Positions 17,519 through 27,000 of a stretch of DNA of 64,000 bases are shown here, in pieces. The notes beneath the pieces were generated by a model that was not told where the DNA came from, searched no databases, and was given only the letters and a program-made list of their open reading frames with translations. The translations under genes and the position numbers were made by a program. The stretch spans positions 434,001-498,000 of the forward strand of contig NZ_CP159808.1 in the NCBI RefSeq assembly GCF_047717795.1. Direction: 5' to 3'. Origin of the DNA: Marisalimonas sp016777705. GTDB lineage: Bacteria; Pseudomonadota; Alphaproteobacteria; Puniceispirillales; Marisalimonadaceae. Every line of letters starts with the position of its first letter. Position 1 is the stretch's first letter.

Positions 17519-17947
17519 ATGGCAAAAAAAATAGACGGTTATATTAAACTAAACATTCCAGCAGGCGCTGCTAACCCATCACCGCCAGTTGGTCCAGCTC
17601 TTGGCCAAAGAGGTGTTAATATAATGGAATTTTGTAAAGCATTTAATGCATCAACTGATTCTTTAGAAAAAAATATGCCTATTCCAGTTGTTATCACTGT
17701 TTTCTCCGATAAGAGCTTTAGTTTTGTTACCAAAACCCCACCTGTGTCCTTTTATCTCAAGAAAGCTGCAGGTAAAGAAAAAGGATCCAGTGAGCCAGGT
17801 AGAACAGTAGGTGGTTCAGTTAAAATCAATCAAATAAAAGAAATAGCAGAAAATAAAATGAAAGATTTAAATGCCGCTGATATTGATGGTGCAATAGAAA
17901 TGGTTAAAGGCTCAGCCAGGTCAATGGGTTTAGAGGTTGTGGAGTAG
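17519..17947 (+). CDS. rplK: 50S ribosomal protein L11
   Basis: Forms the GTPase-associated centre of the 50S subunit with 23S helices 43-44, near the L10-L12 stalk. The N-terminal domain has the proline-rich PAGAANPSPPVGPALGQRGVNIMEFCK signature, and the C-terminal RNA-binding domain includes VGGSVKINQIKEIAENKMKDLNA. The length of 142 residues is standard. A GGAGG ribosome binding site precedes the ATG. rplA follows three bases after the stop, so the pair is co-translated. Confidence 0.97.
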   Translation: MAKKIDGYIKLNIPAGAANPSPPVGPALGQRGVNIMEFCKAFNASTDSLEKNMPIPVVITVFSDKSFSFVTKTPPVSFYLKKAAGKEKGSSEPGRTVGGSVKINQIKEIAENKMKDLNAADIDGAIEMVKGSARSMGLEVVE

Positions 17948-17950
17948 GTC

Positions 17951-18625
17951 ATGAAAAAAAGTAAAAGCTTAACAGATATGTATAAAGTTATAGATAATAA
18001 ATCTTTCAATGTTGGTGAAGCAGTTGAAATTTTTGTTAATGCTAAAAAAAAGAAATTTGATGAAACAATAGAAGTTTCAATGAATTTAGGCATTGATCCT
18101 AGACATGCTGATCAAATGGTTAGAGGCGTTGTTTCTCTACCTCACGGTAATGGAAAAGAAATGAAAGTTGCAGTTTTTGCTAAAGATCAGAAAGCTGAGG
18201 AAGCTAAAAATGCTGGGGCGGATGTTGTTGGCGCTGAAGAGCTTGCTGAAGAAATGCAAAAAGGTAATTTAAATTATGATAGAATCATAGCAACTCCTGA
18301 TATGATGGGAGTTGTGGGAAGAATTGGAAAGATATTAGGCCCCAAGGGCCTTATGCCTAATCCAAAGCTTGGAACAGTAACTGCAGACGTAAAGTTGGCT
18401 GTTGAAGCAGCAAAATCTGGACAAGTTCAATATCGTGCTGAAAAAAATGGATTAGTTCAAGCTGGTGTTGGTAAAGTTAGTTTTGGATCCGAAAAAATAA
18501 CCGAAAATATTAATTCGTTCATAGACGCTGTGCAAAAGGCAAGGCCCTCTGGTGCAAAAGGAACTTTTATTAAAAAAATTTCAATCAGCTCAACTATGGG
18601 AGCTGGTATTAATATAAATATGTAG
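17951..18625 (+). CDS. rplA: 50S ribosomal protein L1
   Basis: Builds the mobile L1 stalk that helps release deacylated tRNA; in other bacteria L1 also represses its own operon mRNA. The signature KNGLMPNPKLGTVT-type segment (PKGLMPNPKLGTVTADV) near residue 135 and MGAGININM end are clear. The length of 224 residues is within the family range (about 230). It follows rplK by three bases. The stop codon lies within an 8-bp hairpin stem (18620-18638). Confidence 0.97.
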   Translation: MKKSKSLTDMYKVIDNKSFNVGEAVEIFVNAKKKKFDETIEVSMNLGIDPRHADQMVRGVVSLPHGNGKEMKVAVFAKDQKAEEAKNAGADVVGAEELAEEMQKGNLNYDRIIATPDMMGVVGRIGKILGPKGLMPNPKLGTVTADVKLAVEAAKSGQVQYRAEKNGLVQAGVGKVSFGSEKITENINSFIDAVQKARPSGAKGTFIKKISISSTMGAGININM

Positions 18626-18674
18626 TTATTAACTACATATTTATTATGAGAATGATCGTTTTTCATTCTTGATT

Positions 18675-18862
18675 AGTCCTTAAAAAGGACTAAACCTGTC
18701 CAAGACTGTAGGTGAATGTAAGAGTTCTTAATATCCTGCATAGACAAGGAAAGCAGAATTTCTGCTGTTACTTATAGGGCAGGCCGTGGGTAATTTTATT
18801 ACCTTAAATGCAACAAGTGTTATGATAATGAATTATCATAATAAAAAATTGGAGGCTTCTCG
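18675..18862 (+). promoter_or_regulatory. L10 leader (ribosomal protein autoregulatory RNA) before rplJ
   Basis: The gap between rplA and rplJ folds like the known L10 leader, where the L10-L12 complex binds and represses translation. A hairpin AGTCCTT/AAGGACT is at 18675-18691. Further on, CCTGC (18735-18739) can pair with GCAGG (18779-18783), enclosing an inner AGCAGAA/TTCTGCT hairpin (18752-18766) next to a conserved-looking ATAGAC internal loop. The position and elements match the family; the exact fold was not computed. Confidence 0.7.
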
Positions 18863-19369
18863 GTGAACAGAAATGAAAAAACCGACTTGGTCAATAATTT
18901 GCATGATACATTCGACAATGCGGCTTCAGTCGTTATTGTTCACTGTATTGGCCTTACAGTTGAGGAGAGTACAAATCTCCGAACTAAAATGCGAAACCAA
19001 AACTGTAATTTTAAAGTTACTAAAAATAGAATTGCACGTATCGCGTTAAAGGACACAAAGTACCAACACATGGACTCAATGTTTAAAGGACCAACAGCTA
19101 TTGGTTCTTCTAATGACCCTGTGATGGCTGCAAAAATATTGGTCGATTATGCTAAAGAAAATGAAAAGCTAGTTATAATTGGAGGTGGTTTAGAAGATAA
19201 AGCACTTTCTAAAATAGATGTAGAAGCATTAGCTAAACTTCCAAGTCTAAATGACCTGAGAGGAAAGTTAGTTGGCCTTCTTCAAGCGCCTGCTTCAAAG
19301 ATACTAAGATTATCTGTGGAGCCAGCGTCTCAAGTTTTAAGAACTATTTCACAAAAATCAAAACAATAA
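18863..19369 (+). CDS. rplJ: 50S ribosomal protein L10
   Basis: Stalk base protein that anchors L7/L12 dimers to 23S rRNA. The start is GTG at 18863, after a GGAGG ribosome binding site. The N-terminal domain carries MRNQNCNFKVTKNRIARIAL, and the C-terminal helix that binds L12 is present. The length of 168 residues is normal. It lies downstream of the L10 leader and 24 bases before rplL, so the L10-L12 pair is likely autoregulated. Confidence 0.97.
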   Translation: MNRNEKTDLVNNLHDTFDNAASVVIVHCIGLTVEESTNLRTKMRNQNCNFKVTKNRIARIALKDTKYQHMDSMFKGPTAIGSSNDPVMAAKILVDYAKENEKLVIIGGGLEDKALSKIDVEALAKLPSLNDLRGKLVGLLQAPASKILRLSVEPASQVLRTISQKSKQ

Positions 19370-19393
19370 CAAATTAACATTTTGGAGATTAAA

Positions 19394-19768
19394 ATGGCAG
19401 ATATAGAAAAAATTGCAAATGACTTAAGTTCACTTACTGTTTTAGAGGCAGCTGATTTAGCTAAGCTTCTTGAAGAAAAATGGGGTGTTTCTGCATCAGC
19501 ACCTGTTGCTGTAGCGGCCGCTGGTGGGGGTGATGCTGCACCTGCAGCTGAAGCAAAGACTGAATTTAATGTTATGTTATCATCAGTTGGTGAGAAGAAA
19601 ATAAATGTTATTAAAGAAGTTAGAGCTGTAACAGGATTAGGTTTGAAAGAGGCAAAAGACTTAGTAGAAGCTGCTCCTTCAATGGTAAAAGAAGGAGTAC
19701 CTGAAGCAGAAGCAAATGAAATCAAAGCTAAACTTGAAGAAGCAGGTGCTACTGCCGAAATCAAATAA
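19394..19768 (+). CDS. rplL: 50S ribosomal protein L7/L12
   Basis: Multi-copy stalk protein that recruits translation GTPases. It has an N-terminal dimerisation helix (MADIEKIANDLSSLTVLEAADL), an alanine-rich hinge (about 35-55), and a C-terminal domain with the factor-binding VRAVTGLGLKEAKDLVE signature. The start at 19394 gives the usual 124 residues; the in-frame TTG at 19382 overlaps the GGAG ribosome binding site region and is rejected. A strong hairpin follows before rpoB. Confidence 0.97.
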   Translation: MADIEKIANDLSSLTVLEAADLAKLLEEKWGVSASAPVAVAAAGGGDAAPAAEAKTEFNVMLSSVGEKKINVIKEVRAVTGLGLKEAKDLVEAAPSMVKEGVPEAEANEIKAKLEEAGATAEIK

Positions 19769-19783
19769 TTGATTTAAATAATA

Positions 19784-19825
19784 AATAAACAAGCTTATAT
19801 AATTAAGCTTGTTTATTAAGTTTTA
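19784..19825 (+). terminator. Hairpin between rplL and rpoB (terminator or attenuator)
   Basis: A perfect 14-bp stem (19784-19797 with 19804-19817) encloses a six-base loop and is followed by a T-rich run. In many bacteria a partial terminator here lowers rpoBC relative to rplL; complete termination is unlikely because no clear promoter is seen before rpoB. Confidence 0.8.
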
Positions 19826-19877
19826 TTTTGTCCAAATTGTTACAACTAAATGTTTTTTTTAATTTAAAGGATAATAA

Positions 19878-22800
19878 ATGTCAGTTCAATCAAGTTCATT
19901 ATTAAATAGAAGAAGAGTTAGAAGAACCTTTGGGAAAATTAAAGAAGTTGCCCAAATGCCAAATTTGATTGAAGTCCAAAGAAATTCTTATGAACAATTT
20001 TTACAAATGTATGTTCCACCTTTTGATAGAATTGATGTTGGGTTACAAGCCGTTTTTAATTCTGTTTTCCCAATTAAAGATTTTACTGGTAGATCTATGT
20101 TGGAGTTTGTTTCTTACACATTGGAAGAGCCAAAATATGATGTTGAGGAATGCCACCAACGTGGCTTGACGTTTTCCTCACCCCTAAGGTTGACCTTAAG
20201 ATTAATTGTTTGGGATATAGAAGCTGATACTGGTACTAGATCTGTTAGAGATATGAAAGAGCAAGATGTTTATATGGGAGATATGCCCTTAATGACTCCT
20301 AATGGAACATTCGTGGTTAATGGTACGGAAAGAGTTATAGTATCTCAAATGCACAGATCACCAGGTGTGTTCTTTGATCATGATAAGGGCAAAAGCCATG
20401 CTTCAGGTAAATACTTATTTGCCGCTCGAGTTATTCCTTACAGAGGATCATGGTTGGATTTTGAATTCGATCCGAAAGATATTCTCAACGTTAGGATAGA
20501 TAGAAGAAGAAAGCTACCGTGTACGACATTGTTGATGGCTCTGTTAGACGAAAATTCGGAAAAGTATTTAAAAGAATGTAAAGAAAAAGAGCAAGAACCC
20601 GATAGAACAAAATTAATTGGAATGACAAGAGAGGATATTTTAAATTTTTTCTATGAAAACCAAATTTATAAATTCAAATCTAATAATTGGACAACTGATT
20701 TTATTGAAAACCAGTATAAGGGTGTAAGACTAGACTTTAACTTGATTGACTCTAAAACAGGAAAAGTTGTTGCTAATTCTGGTGATAAAATGACACCTAG
20801 AAATGTTAAGATTTTAACTGATAATGGTTTAAAAACTATTAAAGTAGATGAGCAACAGCTTGTTGGTAAATATATAGCTGACGATATAATTAATATAGAA
20901 ACAGGCGAAGTATACGCAGAAGCTGGCGATGAAGTTACGGAAGATTTAATAAATCTTTTTAAAACAAACAATCTGGATGAATTAAAATTACTACTTATTG
21001 ATAATTCCTCAGTTGGTCCTTGGATAAGAAACACATTAGTTTTAGATAAAAATGCATCTAGAGAAGAGTCCCTTGTTGATATTTATAGGGTAATGCGTCC
21101 AGGTGAGCCTCCTGCGCATGAAACTGCTGAAGCTTTATTTAATGGTTTATTTTTTGATCAAGATAAATATGACCTGTCTGCCGTTGGCAGAGTTAAAATG
21201 TCTGCCCGATTAGATCTTGAATTAGATGACAGTTTGAGAGTACTAAGAAAAGTTGATATATTGGCAATTCTTAAAGAATTAATTTCTTTAAAAGATGGTC
21301 ATGGAGAAATTGACGATATTGATCACTTAGGTAATAGAAGAGTTAGATCAGTTGGTGAATTGTTAGAGAATCAATATCGTGTTGGTCTTTCTAGGATGGA
21401 AAGAGCAATAAGAGAAAGAATGAGTTCTGCTAATGAAATAGAAAACTTAATGCCTCAAGATCTAATAAACGCTAAGCCAGCGGCGGCTTCAATAAGGGAG
21501 TTTTTTGGTTCAAGTCAATTATCTCAATTTATGGATCAAACAAACCCACTTTCTGAAATTACTCATAAACGAAGAGTTTCTGCTTTAGGTCCAGGTGGGC
21601 TGACAAGAGAACGAGCAGGTTTTGAAGTTAGGGATGTTCATCCAACTCATTATGGAAGAATTTGCCCAATTGAAACTCCGGAAGGACCTAATATTGGTCT
21701 AATAAACTCCTTAGCAACGTTTGCTCAAATAAATCAATATGGTTTTATTGAAACTCCTTACAGGAAGGTTGAGGAAGGAAAGGTTACAAAAGAAGTCGTC
21801 TACGTCTCAGCTATTGAGGAAGGCAAGTTTACGATAGCTCAGGCTAATGCTGAATTAGACAATAATGATCAATTTACAGGTGAACTGCTTCCAGTTCGAA
21901 AAAGTGGTGATATAGGACTTGCTAATCCAAAAGATATTAATCTAATGGATGTGTCTCCTAAACAATTAGTTTCGGTAGCATCTGCGTTGATTCCATTTTT
22001 AGAAAATGACGATGCTAACAGAGCTTTAATGGGTTCAAATATGATGAGACAGGCTGTACCATTGGTCAAGTCAGAAAGTCCTCTGGTTGGGACTGGTATT
22101 GAAGCAACTGTTGCGCAAGATTCAGGGGTAACATTAGTTGCAAGAAGATCTGGTATTGTTGATCAGGTAGATGCAACTAGGATTGTTATAAGAGCAAATT
22201 CTTCTGATGAAATAGATATAAGTCCAGTTGACATATACTCATTATTGAAATTTCAAAGGAGTAACCAAAATACTTGTATTAATCAAAGACCTCTAGTTCA
22301 GGTTGGAGATATAATAAACAATGGTGATATTATTGCTGATGGGCCGGCTACTGAAGATGGTGAATTAGCGCTAGGAAGAAATGTGTTAGTGGCCTTTATG
22401 CCATGGAATGGATATAATTTTGAAGACTCAATTTTAATTTCAGAAAGAATAGTTAAAGATGATGTGTTTTCTTCAATTCATATTGAAGAATTTGAGGTTA
22501 TGGCTAGAGATACTAAATTAGGTCAAGAAGAAATCACACGTGACATACCAAATATTGGTGAAGAAGCGTTAAGAAATTTAGATGAAGCAGGCATGGTTTA
22601 TATAGGAGCTGAAGTTAAACCTGGAGATATCATGGTTGGAAAAGTCACTCCAAAAGGTGAAAGTCCAATGACACCTGAAGAAAAGTTGCTCAGGGCTATT
22701 TTTGGAGAGAAGGCCTCAGATGTAAGAGATAGCTCCTTAAAAGCACCTCCTGGAGTTTCAGGAACTGTTGTTGACGTAAGAATTTTTTCTAGAAGAGGTA

Positions 22801-24050
22801 TTGATAAAGATGAAAGAGCTAGAGCTATAGAAAGGGCTGAAATTGATAGATTTGCCAAGGATAGAGATGATGAAAAAATAATTCTTGAAAGAGCTTATTA
22901 TGGTCGACTAAAGGAATATTTACTAGGACAAAAAGTTTCTTCAGCAGACATAAAATCTATTACAAACGGTGATGTTATAACGGATGAGATGATAAATAAA
23001 ATTTCTAGAGTAGAGCTTAGATCGATTTCTATTAACGATGATACAATTCAAAAAAATATAGAAAAATTATCAGCTCATTTCGACGGTGTTATTAAAACTT
23101 TAGAAAATAGATTTAATGATAAGGTTGACAAGTTACAAAGAGGAGATGAGCTTTTACCTGGTGTTATGAAAATGGTTAAAGTTTTTGTTGCAGTTAAAAG
23201 AAAATTACAATCTGGTGATAAAATGGCCGGTAGACACGGTAACAAAGGTGTTATTTCTAGAATTATTCCAGCAGAAGATATGCCATATCTAGACGATGGT
23301 ACTCCTGTGGATGTAGTGCTTAATCCTCTTGGTGTTCCTTCACGTATGAATGTTGGTCAAATACTAGAAACTCATTTAGGGTGGGCAGCATCTGGGCTAG
23401 GTAGTAAGATTAGTAAAATGGTTTATTCAGATGATAATAATACACAAGTTAAAAAATTCTTATCTGAGATCTATGGTGATAAACAGTTTAACTCAGATTT
23501 ATCTAATTTGACAGATAAACAAATTATTCAACAGGCTCAAAACCTTAAAAGAGGTGTTCCAATGGCAACACCGGTATTTGATGGCGCTAGTGAAAAAAAT
23601 GTGAGAGATATGCTTAAATTGGCTGACTTAGACGAAACGGGTCAAGTATGGCTCACAGATGGAAGAACTGGAGAAGTTTTTGATAGAAAAGTAACTGTTG
23701 GGTATATTTATATGCTTAAGTTGCACCATTTGGTTGATGATAAAATTCATGCTAGATCAATTGGACCTTATTCATTAGTAACGCAACAGCCTTTAGGTGG
23801 AAAAGCTCAGTTTGGTGGACAACGTTTTGGTGAAATGGAGGTTTGGGCCCTTGAAGCATACGGTGCTGCTTATACACTTCAAGAAATGTTAACTGTTAAA
23901 TCCGACGATGTTTCAGGAAGAACAAAAGTTTATGAATCAATAATAAGAGGGGATGATGATTTTGAAGCAGGTATACCTGAATCTTTCAATGTTTTACTTA
24001 AAGAGTTAAAATCGTTAGGCCTAAATGTAAATATGGATGTGGTCGAATAA
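19878..24050 (+). CDS. rpoB: DNA-directed RNA polymerase subunit beta
   Basis: Catalytic beta subunit, 1390 residues, full length. The rifampicin-binding region near residues 541-570 reads GSSQLSQFMDQTNPLSEITH and then KRRVSALGPGG, with the usual sensitive-type aspartate, histidine and serine. Other landmarks are HYGRICPIETPEGPNIGLI, GYNFEDSILISER, KMAGRHGNKG and the C-terminal GGKAQFGGQRFGEMEVWALEAYGA. It follows the rplL hairpin and precedes rpoC by 35 bases, forming the rpoBC unit. Confidence 0.99.
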   Translation: MSVQSSSLLNRRRVRRTFGKIKEVAQMPNLIEVQRNSYEQFLQMYVPPFDRIDVGLQAVFNSVFPIKDFTGRSMLEFVSYTLEEPKYDVEECHQRGLTFSSPLRLTLRLIVWDIEADTGTRSVRDMKEQDVYMGDMPLMTPNGTFVVNGTERVIVSQMHRSPGVFFDHDKGKSHASGKYLFAARVIPYRGSWLDFEFDPKDILNVRIDRRRKLPCTTLLMALLDENSEKYLKECKEKEQEPDRTKLIGMTREDILNFFYENQIYKFKSNNWTTDFIENQYKGVRLDFNLIDSKTGKVVANSGDKMTPRNVKILTDNGLKTIKVDEQQLVGKYIADDIINIETGEVYAEAGDEVTEDLINLFKTNNLDELKLLLIDNSSVGPWIRNTLVLDKNASREESLVDIYRVMRPGEPPAHETAEALFNGLFFDQDKYDLSAVGRVKMSARLDLELDDSLRVLRKVDILAILKELISLKDGHGEIDDIDHLGNRRVRSVGELLENQYRVGLSRMERAIRERMSSANEIENLMPQDLINAKPAAASIREFFGSSQLSQFMDQTNPLSEITHKRRVSALGPGGLTRERAGFEVRDVHPTHYGRICPIETPEGPNIGLINSLATFAQINQYGFIETPYRKVEEGKVTKEVVYVSAIEEGKFTIAQANAELDNNDQFTGELLPVRKSGDIGLANPKDINLMDVSPKQLVSVASALIPFLENDDANRALMGSNMMRQAVPLVKSESPLVGTGIEATVAQDSGVTLVARRSGIVDQVDATRIVIRANSSDEIDISPVDIYSLLKFQRSNQNTCINQRPLVQVGDIINNGDIIADGPATEDGELALGRNVLVAFMPWNGYNFEDSILISERIVKDDVFSSIHIEEFEVMARDTKLGQEEITRDIPNIGEEALRNLDEAGMVYIGAEVKPGDIMVGKVTPKGESPMTPEEKLLRAIFGEKASDVRDSSLKAPPGVSGTVVDVRIFSRRGIDKDERARAIERAEIDRFAKDRDDEKIILERAYYGRLKEYLLGQKVSSADIKSITNGDVITDEMINKISRVELRSISINDDTIQKNIEKLSAHFDGVIKTLENRFNDKVDKLQRGDELLPGVMKMVKVFVAVKRKLQSGDKMAGRHGNKGVISRIIPAEDMPYLDDGTPVDVVLNPLGVPSRMNVGQILETHLGWAASGLGSKISKMVYSDDNNTQVKKFLSEIYGDKQFNSDLSNLTDKQIIQQAQNLKRGVPMATPVFDGASEKNVRDMLKLADLDETGQVWLTDGRTGEVFDRKVTVGYIYMLKLHHLVDDKIHARSIGPYSLVTQQPLGGKAQFGGQRFGEMEVWALEAYGAAYTLQEMLTVKSDDVSGRTKVYESIIRGDDDFEAGIPESFNVLLKELKSLGLNVNMDVVE

Positions 24051-24085
24051 TTAAAGTTTAATACGAAAAAAGATAGGAAACAAAT

Positions 24086-27000
24086 ATGAATGAACTTATG
24101 AATACCTTTGGCCAAACAGGGGTAACTAAAGGTTTTGATCAAATAAGTATATCTATTGCTTCTCCAGAAGCAATTAAGAGCTGGTCATTTGGAGAAATAA
24201 AGAAGCCAGAAACAATAAATTACAGAACATTTAAACCAGAGCGCGATGGATTGTTCTGCGCTAAAATTTTTGGACCTGTTAGAGATTATGAGTGTCTTTG
24301 TGGCAAGTACAAGCGTATGAAATATAGAGGAATTATCTGTGAAAAATGTGGCGTAGAGGTAACTCTTTCTAAAGTTAGAAGGGAGAGAATGGGGCATATT
24401 GATTTGGCTTCCCCAGTAGCGCATATATGGTTCTTAAAATCATTGCCGTCTAGAATAGGGTTGCTTACAGATATGACCCTCAAAGATCTAGAAAGAGTGC
24501 TTTATTTTGAGTATTTCATAGTGACAGAGCCTGGGTTAACATCTCTACAAAAGGGACAGTTGCTTAACGAAGAAGATTATGAGAATGCTCTTGATGAATT
24601 TGGAGACGAAAGTTTTGAGGTCTCTATTGGTGCAGAAGCTATTAAAAAAATATTAGTTGAAATGGATCTAGATGAAGAACTGATTAAAATTCGAGATGAT
24701 TTGATTAAAACAGGTTCTGAGATTAAACGAAAAAAGTTAGTTAAACGATTGAAATTAGTAGAATCATTTATTGATTCTGGTTCTAAGCCAGAATGGATGA
24801 TACTTGAAGTTGTTCCAGTAATACCGCCTGAATTACGTCCTTTAGTACCATTAGACGGAGGAAGGTTTGCAACTTCAGACTTAAATGATCTTTACAGAAG
24901 GGTTATAAATAGAAACAATCGTCTAAAAAGACTCATAGAATTAAGAGCGCCAGATATAATTATTCGCAATGAAAAAAGAATGTTGCAAGAATCTGTAGAC
25001 GCTTTATTTGATAATGGTAGACGGGGTCGGGTTATTACAGGTGTTAATAAAAGGCCACTAAAATCTTTATCAGATATGTTGAAAGGTAAGCAAGGCAGGT
25101 TCAGACAAAATTTATTAGGTAAGAGAGTTGATTATTCAGGGAGATCAGTAATAGTTGTTGGTCCTGAATTAAAGCTGCATCAGTGTGGTCTTCCAAAAAA
25201 AATGGCCTTAGAGCTTTTTAAACCTTTTATATACTCAAGATTAGAGCTTTATGGATTAGCCAGTACTGTCAAAGCGGCTAAAAGAATGGTTGAAAAGGAG
25301 AGGCCTGAGGTATGGGATATTCTTGAAGAGGTAATTAGAGAGCATCCAGTAATGCTTAATAGAGCTCCAACTCTTCATAGATTAGGTATACAAGCTTTTG
25401 AGCCTGTATTAATTGAAGGCAAAGCCATTAACTTACATCCTTTAGTGTGTACAGCTTTCAATGCTGACTTTGACGGTGACCAAATGGCTGTTCACGTTCC
25501 TTTGTCGCTTGAAGCTCAGTTGGAAGCAAGAGTCTTGATGATGTCTACTAATAACATTTTGTCTCCTTCTAGTGGTAAACCTATTATTGTTCCGTCTCAA
25601 GATATAATTCTTGGTCTATATTACTTATCTATGATAAGTGAATCAGTATTGGGCGAAGGTATGATTTTTTCATCCTCATCTGAAGCCTTGATGGCTTTAG
25701 ATAATAATCAGGTTCACCTTCAGGCAAAAGTTAAAATCAGAGTAAACACGTATGATAAGTCAGGTAATCCTGTTGTTGAAATCGTTGAAACTACCCCTGG
25801 TAGAGCAAAGTTGTCAACTCTCTTACCAAAACATTCATCTGTAACATTTAATACGATAAACAAATTAATGACTAAGAAAGAAGTGACTAATGTTATTGAT
25901 TACGTTTACAGACATTGTGGTCAAAAAGATACTGTAATATTTTGTGACCAATTGATGTCAATGGGTTTTAAGCACGCTTGTACAGCAGGTATTTCGTTTG
26001 GCATATCGGACCTTGAAACTCCACAAGCTAAGGCTGGCTTAATGGCTGGGGCTGAAAAGCAGGTCAAAGACTTTGAACAACAATACCAAGATGGATTGAT
26101 TACTCAAGGTGAGAAATACAACAAAGTTGTTGATGTTTGGTCAAAATGCTCTGACGATGTAGCAGCTGAAATGATGAAGAATATTTCAACTATTAAAGTT
26201 GGTGAGCCTGTAAACTCAGTTTGGATGATGGCTCACTCTGGAGCAAGGGGTTCTGCAGCTCAAATAAAACAGCTAGCTGGAATGAGAGGTTTGATGGCTA
26301 AACCTTCTGGAGAAATTATTGAAACTCCAATTAAGTCTTCATTTAAAGATGGTTTAAATGTGCTTGAATACTTTAATTCTACTCATGGAGCTAGAAAAGG
26401 GTTAGCTGACACTGCTCTTAAAACTGCTAATTCTGGTTATTTAACTAGAAGGTTGGTTGATGTTGCTCAAGATTGTATAGTAACGGATGAAGACTGTGGA
26501 ACAGAAAATGGTTTTGTTATGCGTGCTGTGATTGAAGGCGGAGATATTATAGAACCTCTTACAGAAAGAATTTTAGGTAGAACTGTAACTAATGACGTTT
26601 TAAGTAATAAAGGAAAAGACATAATAGTCAAAAAAGGAACTATTCTTGATGAAGATGATGTCGATAAGATTGAAAAAGCTGGTATAGATCAAGTCAAAGT
26701 CAGATCTGCATTAACTTGTGATACTCAGCCCGGTATTTGCGCTGCTTGTTACGGAAGAGATCTGGCAAGAGGTACACCTGTAAATATTGGTGAAGCTGTT
26801 GGAGTAATAGCCGCTCAATCCATTGGTGAGCCAGGGACGCAATTGACAATGAGAACATTCCATATAGGAGGGGCTGCTCAAAGAGGAGCCGAGCAGTCAA
26901 AAATTGAAGCTCCTTTTGATGGTAAGTTAAAATTAGATAATGCGTCTTCAGTAACAACGGAAGAAGGAAGCGAAGTGGTACTCTCTAGGTCTTCAGAAAT

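Noticed and set aside
18620..18640. Terminator after rplA
   Set aside because: The hairpin overlaps the stop codon and has no T run; rplJ seems to be read from the same transcript through the L10 leader.
19330..19764. A 144-residue minus-strand ORF opposite rplL
   Set aside because: It is the low-complexity antisense of the alanine-rich L7/L12 gene, with no ribosome binding site.
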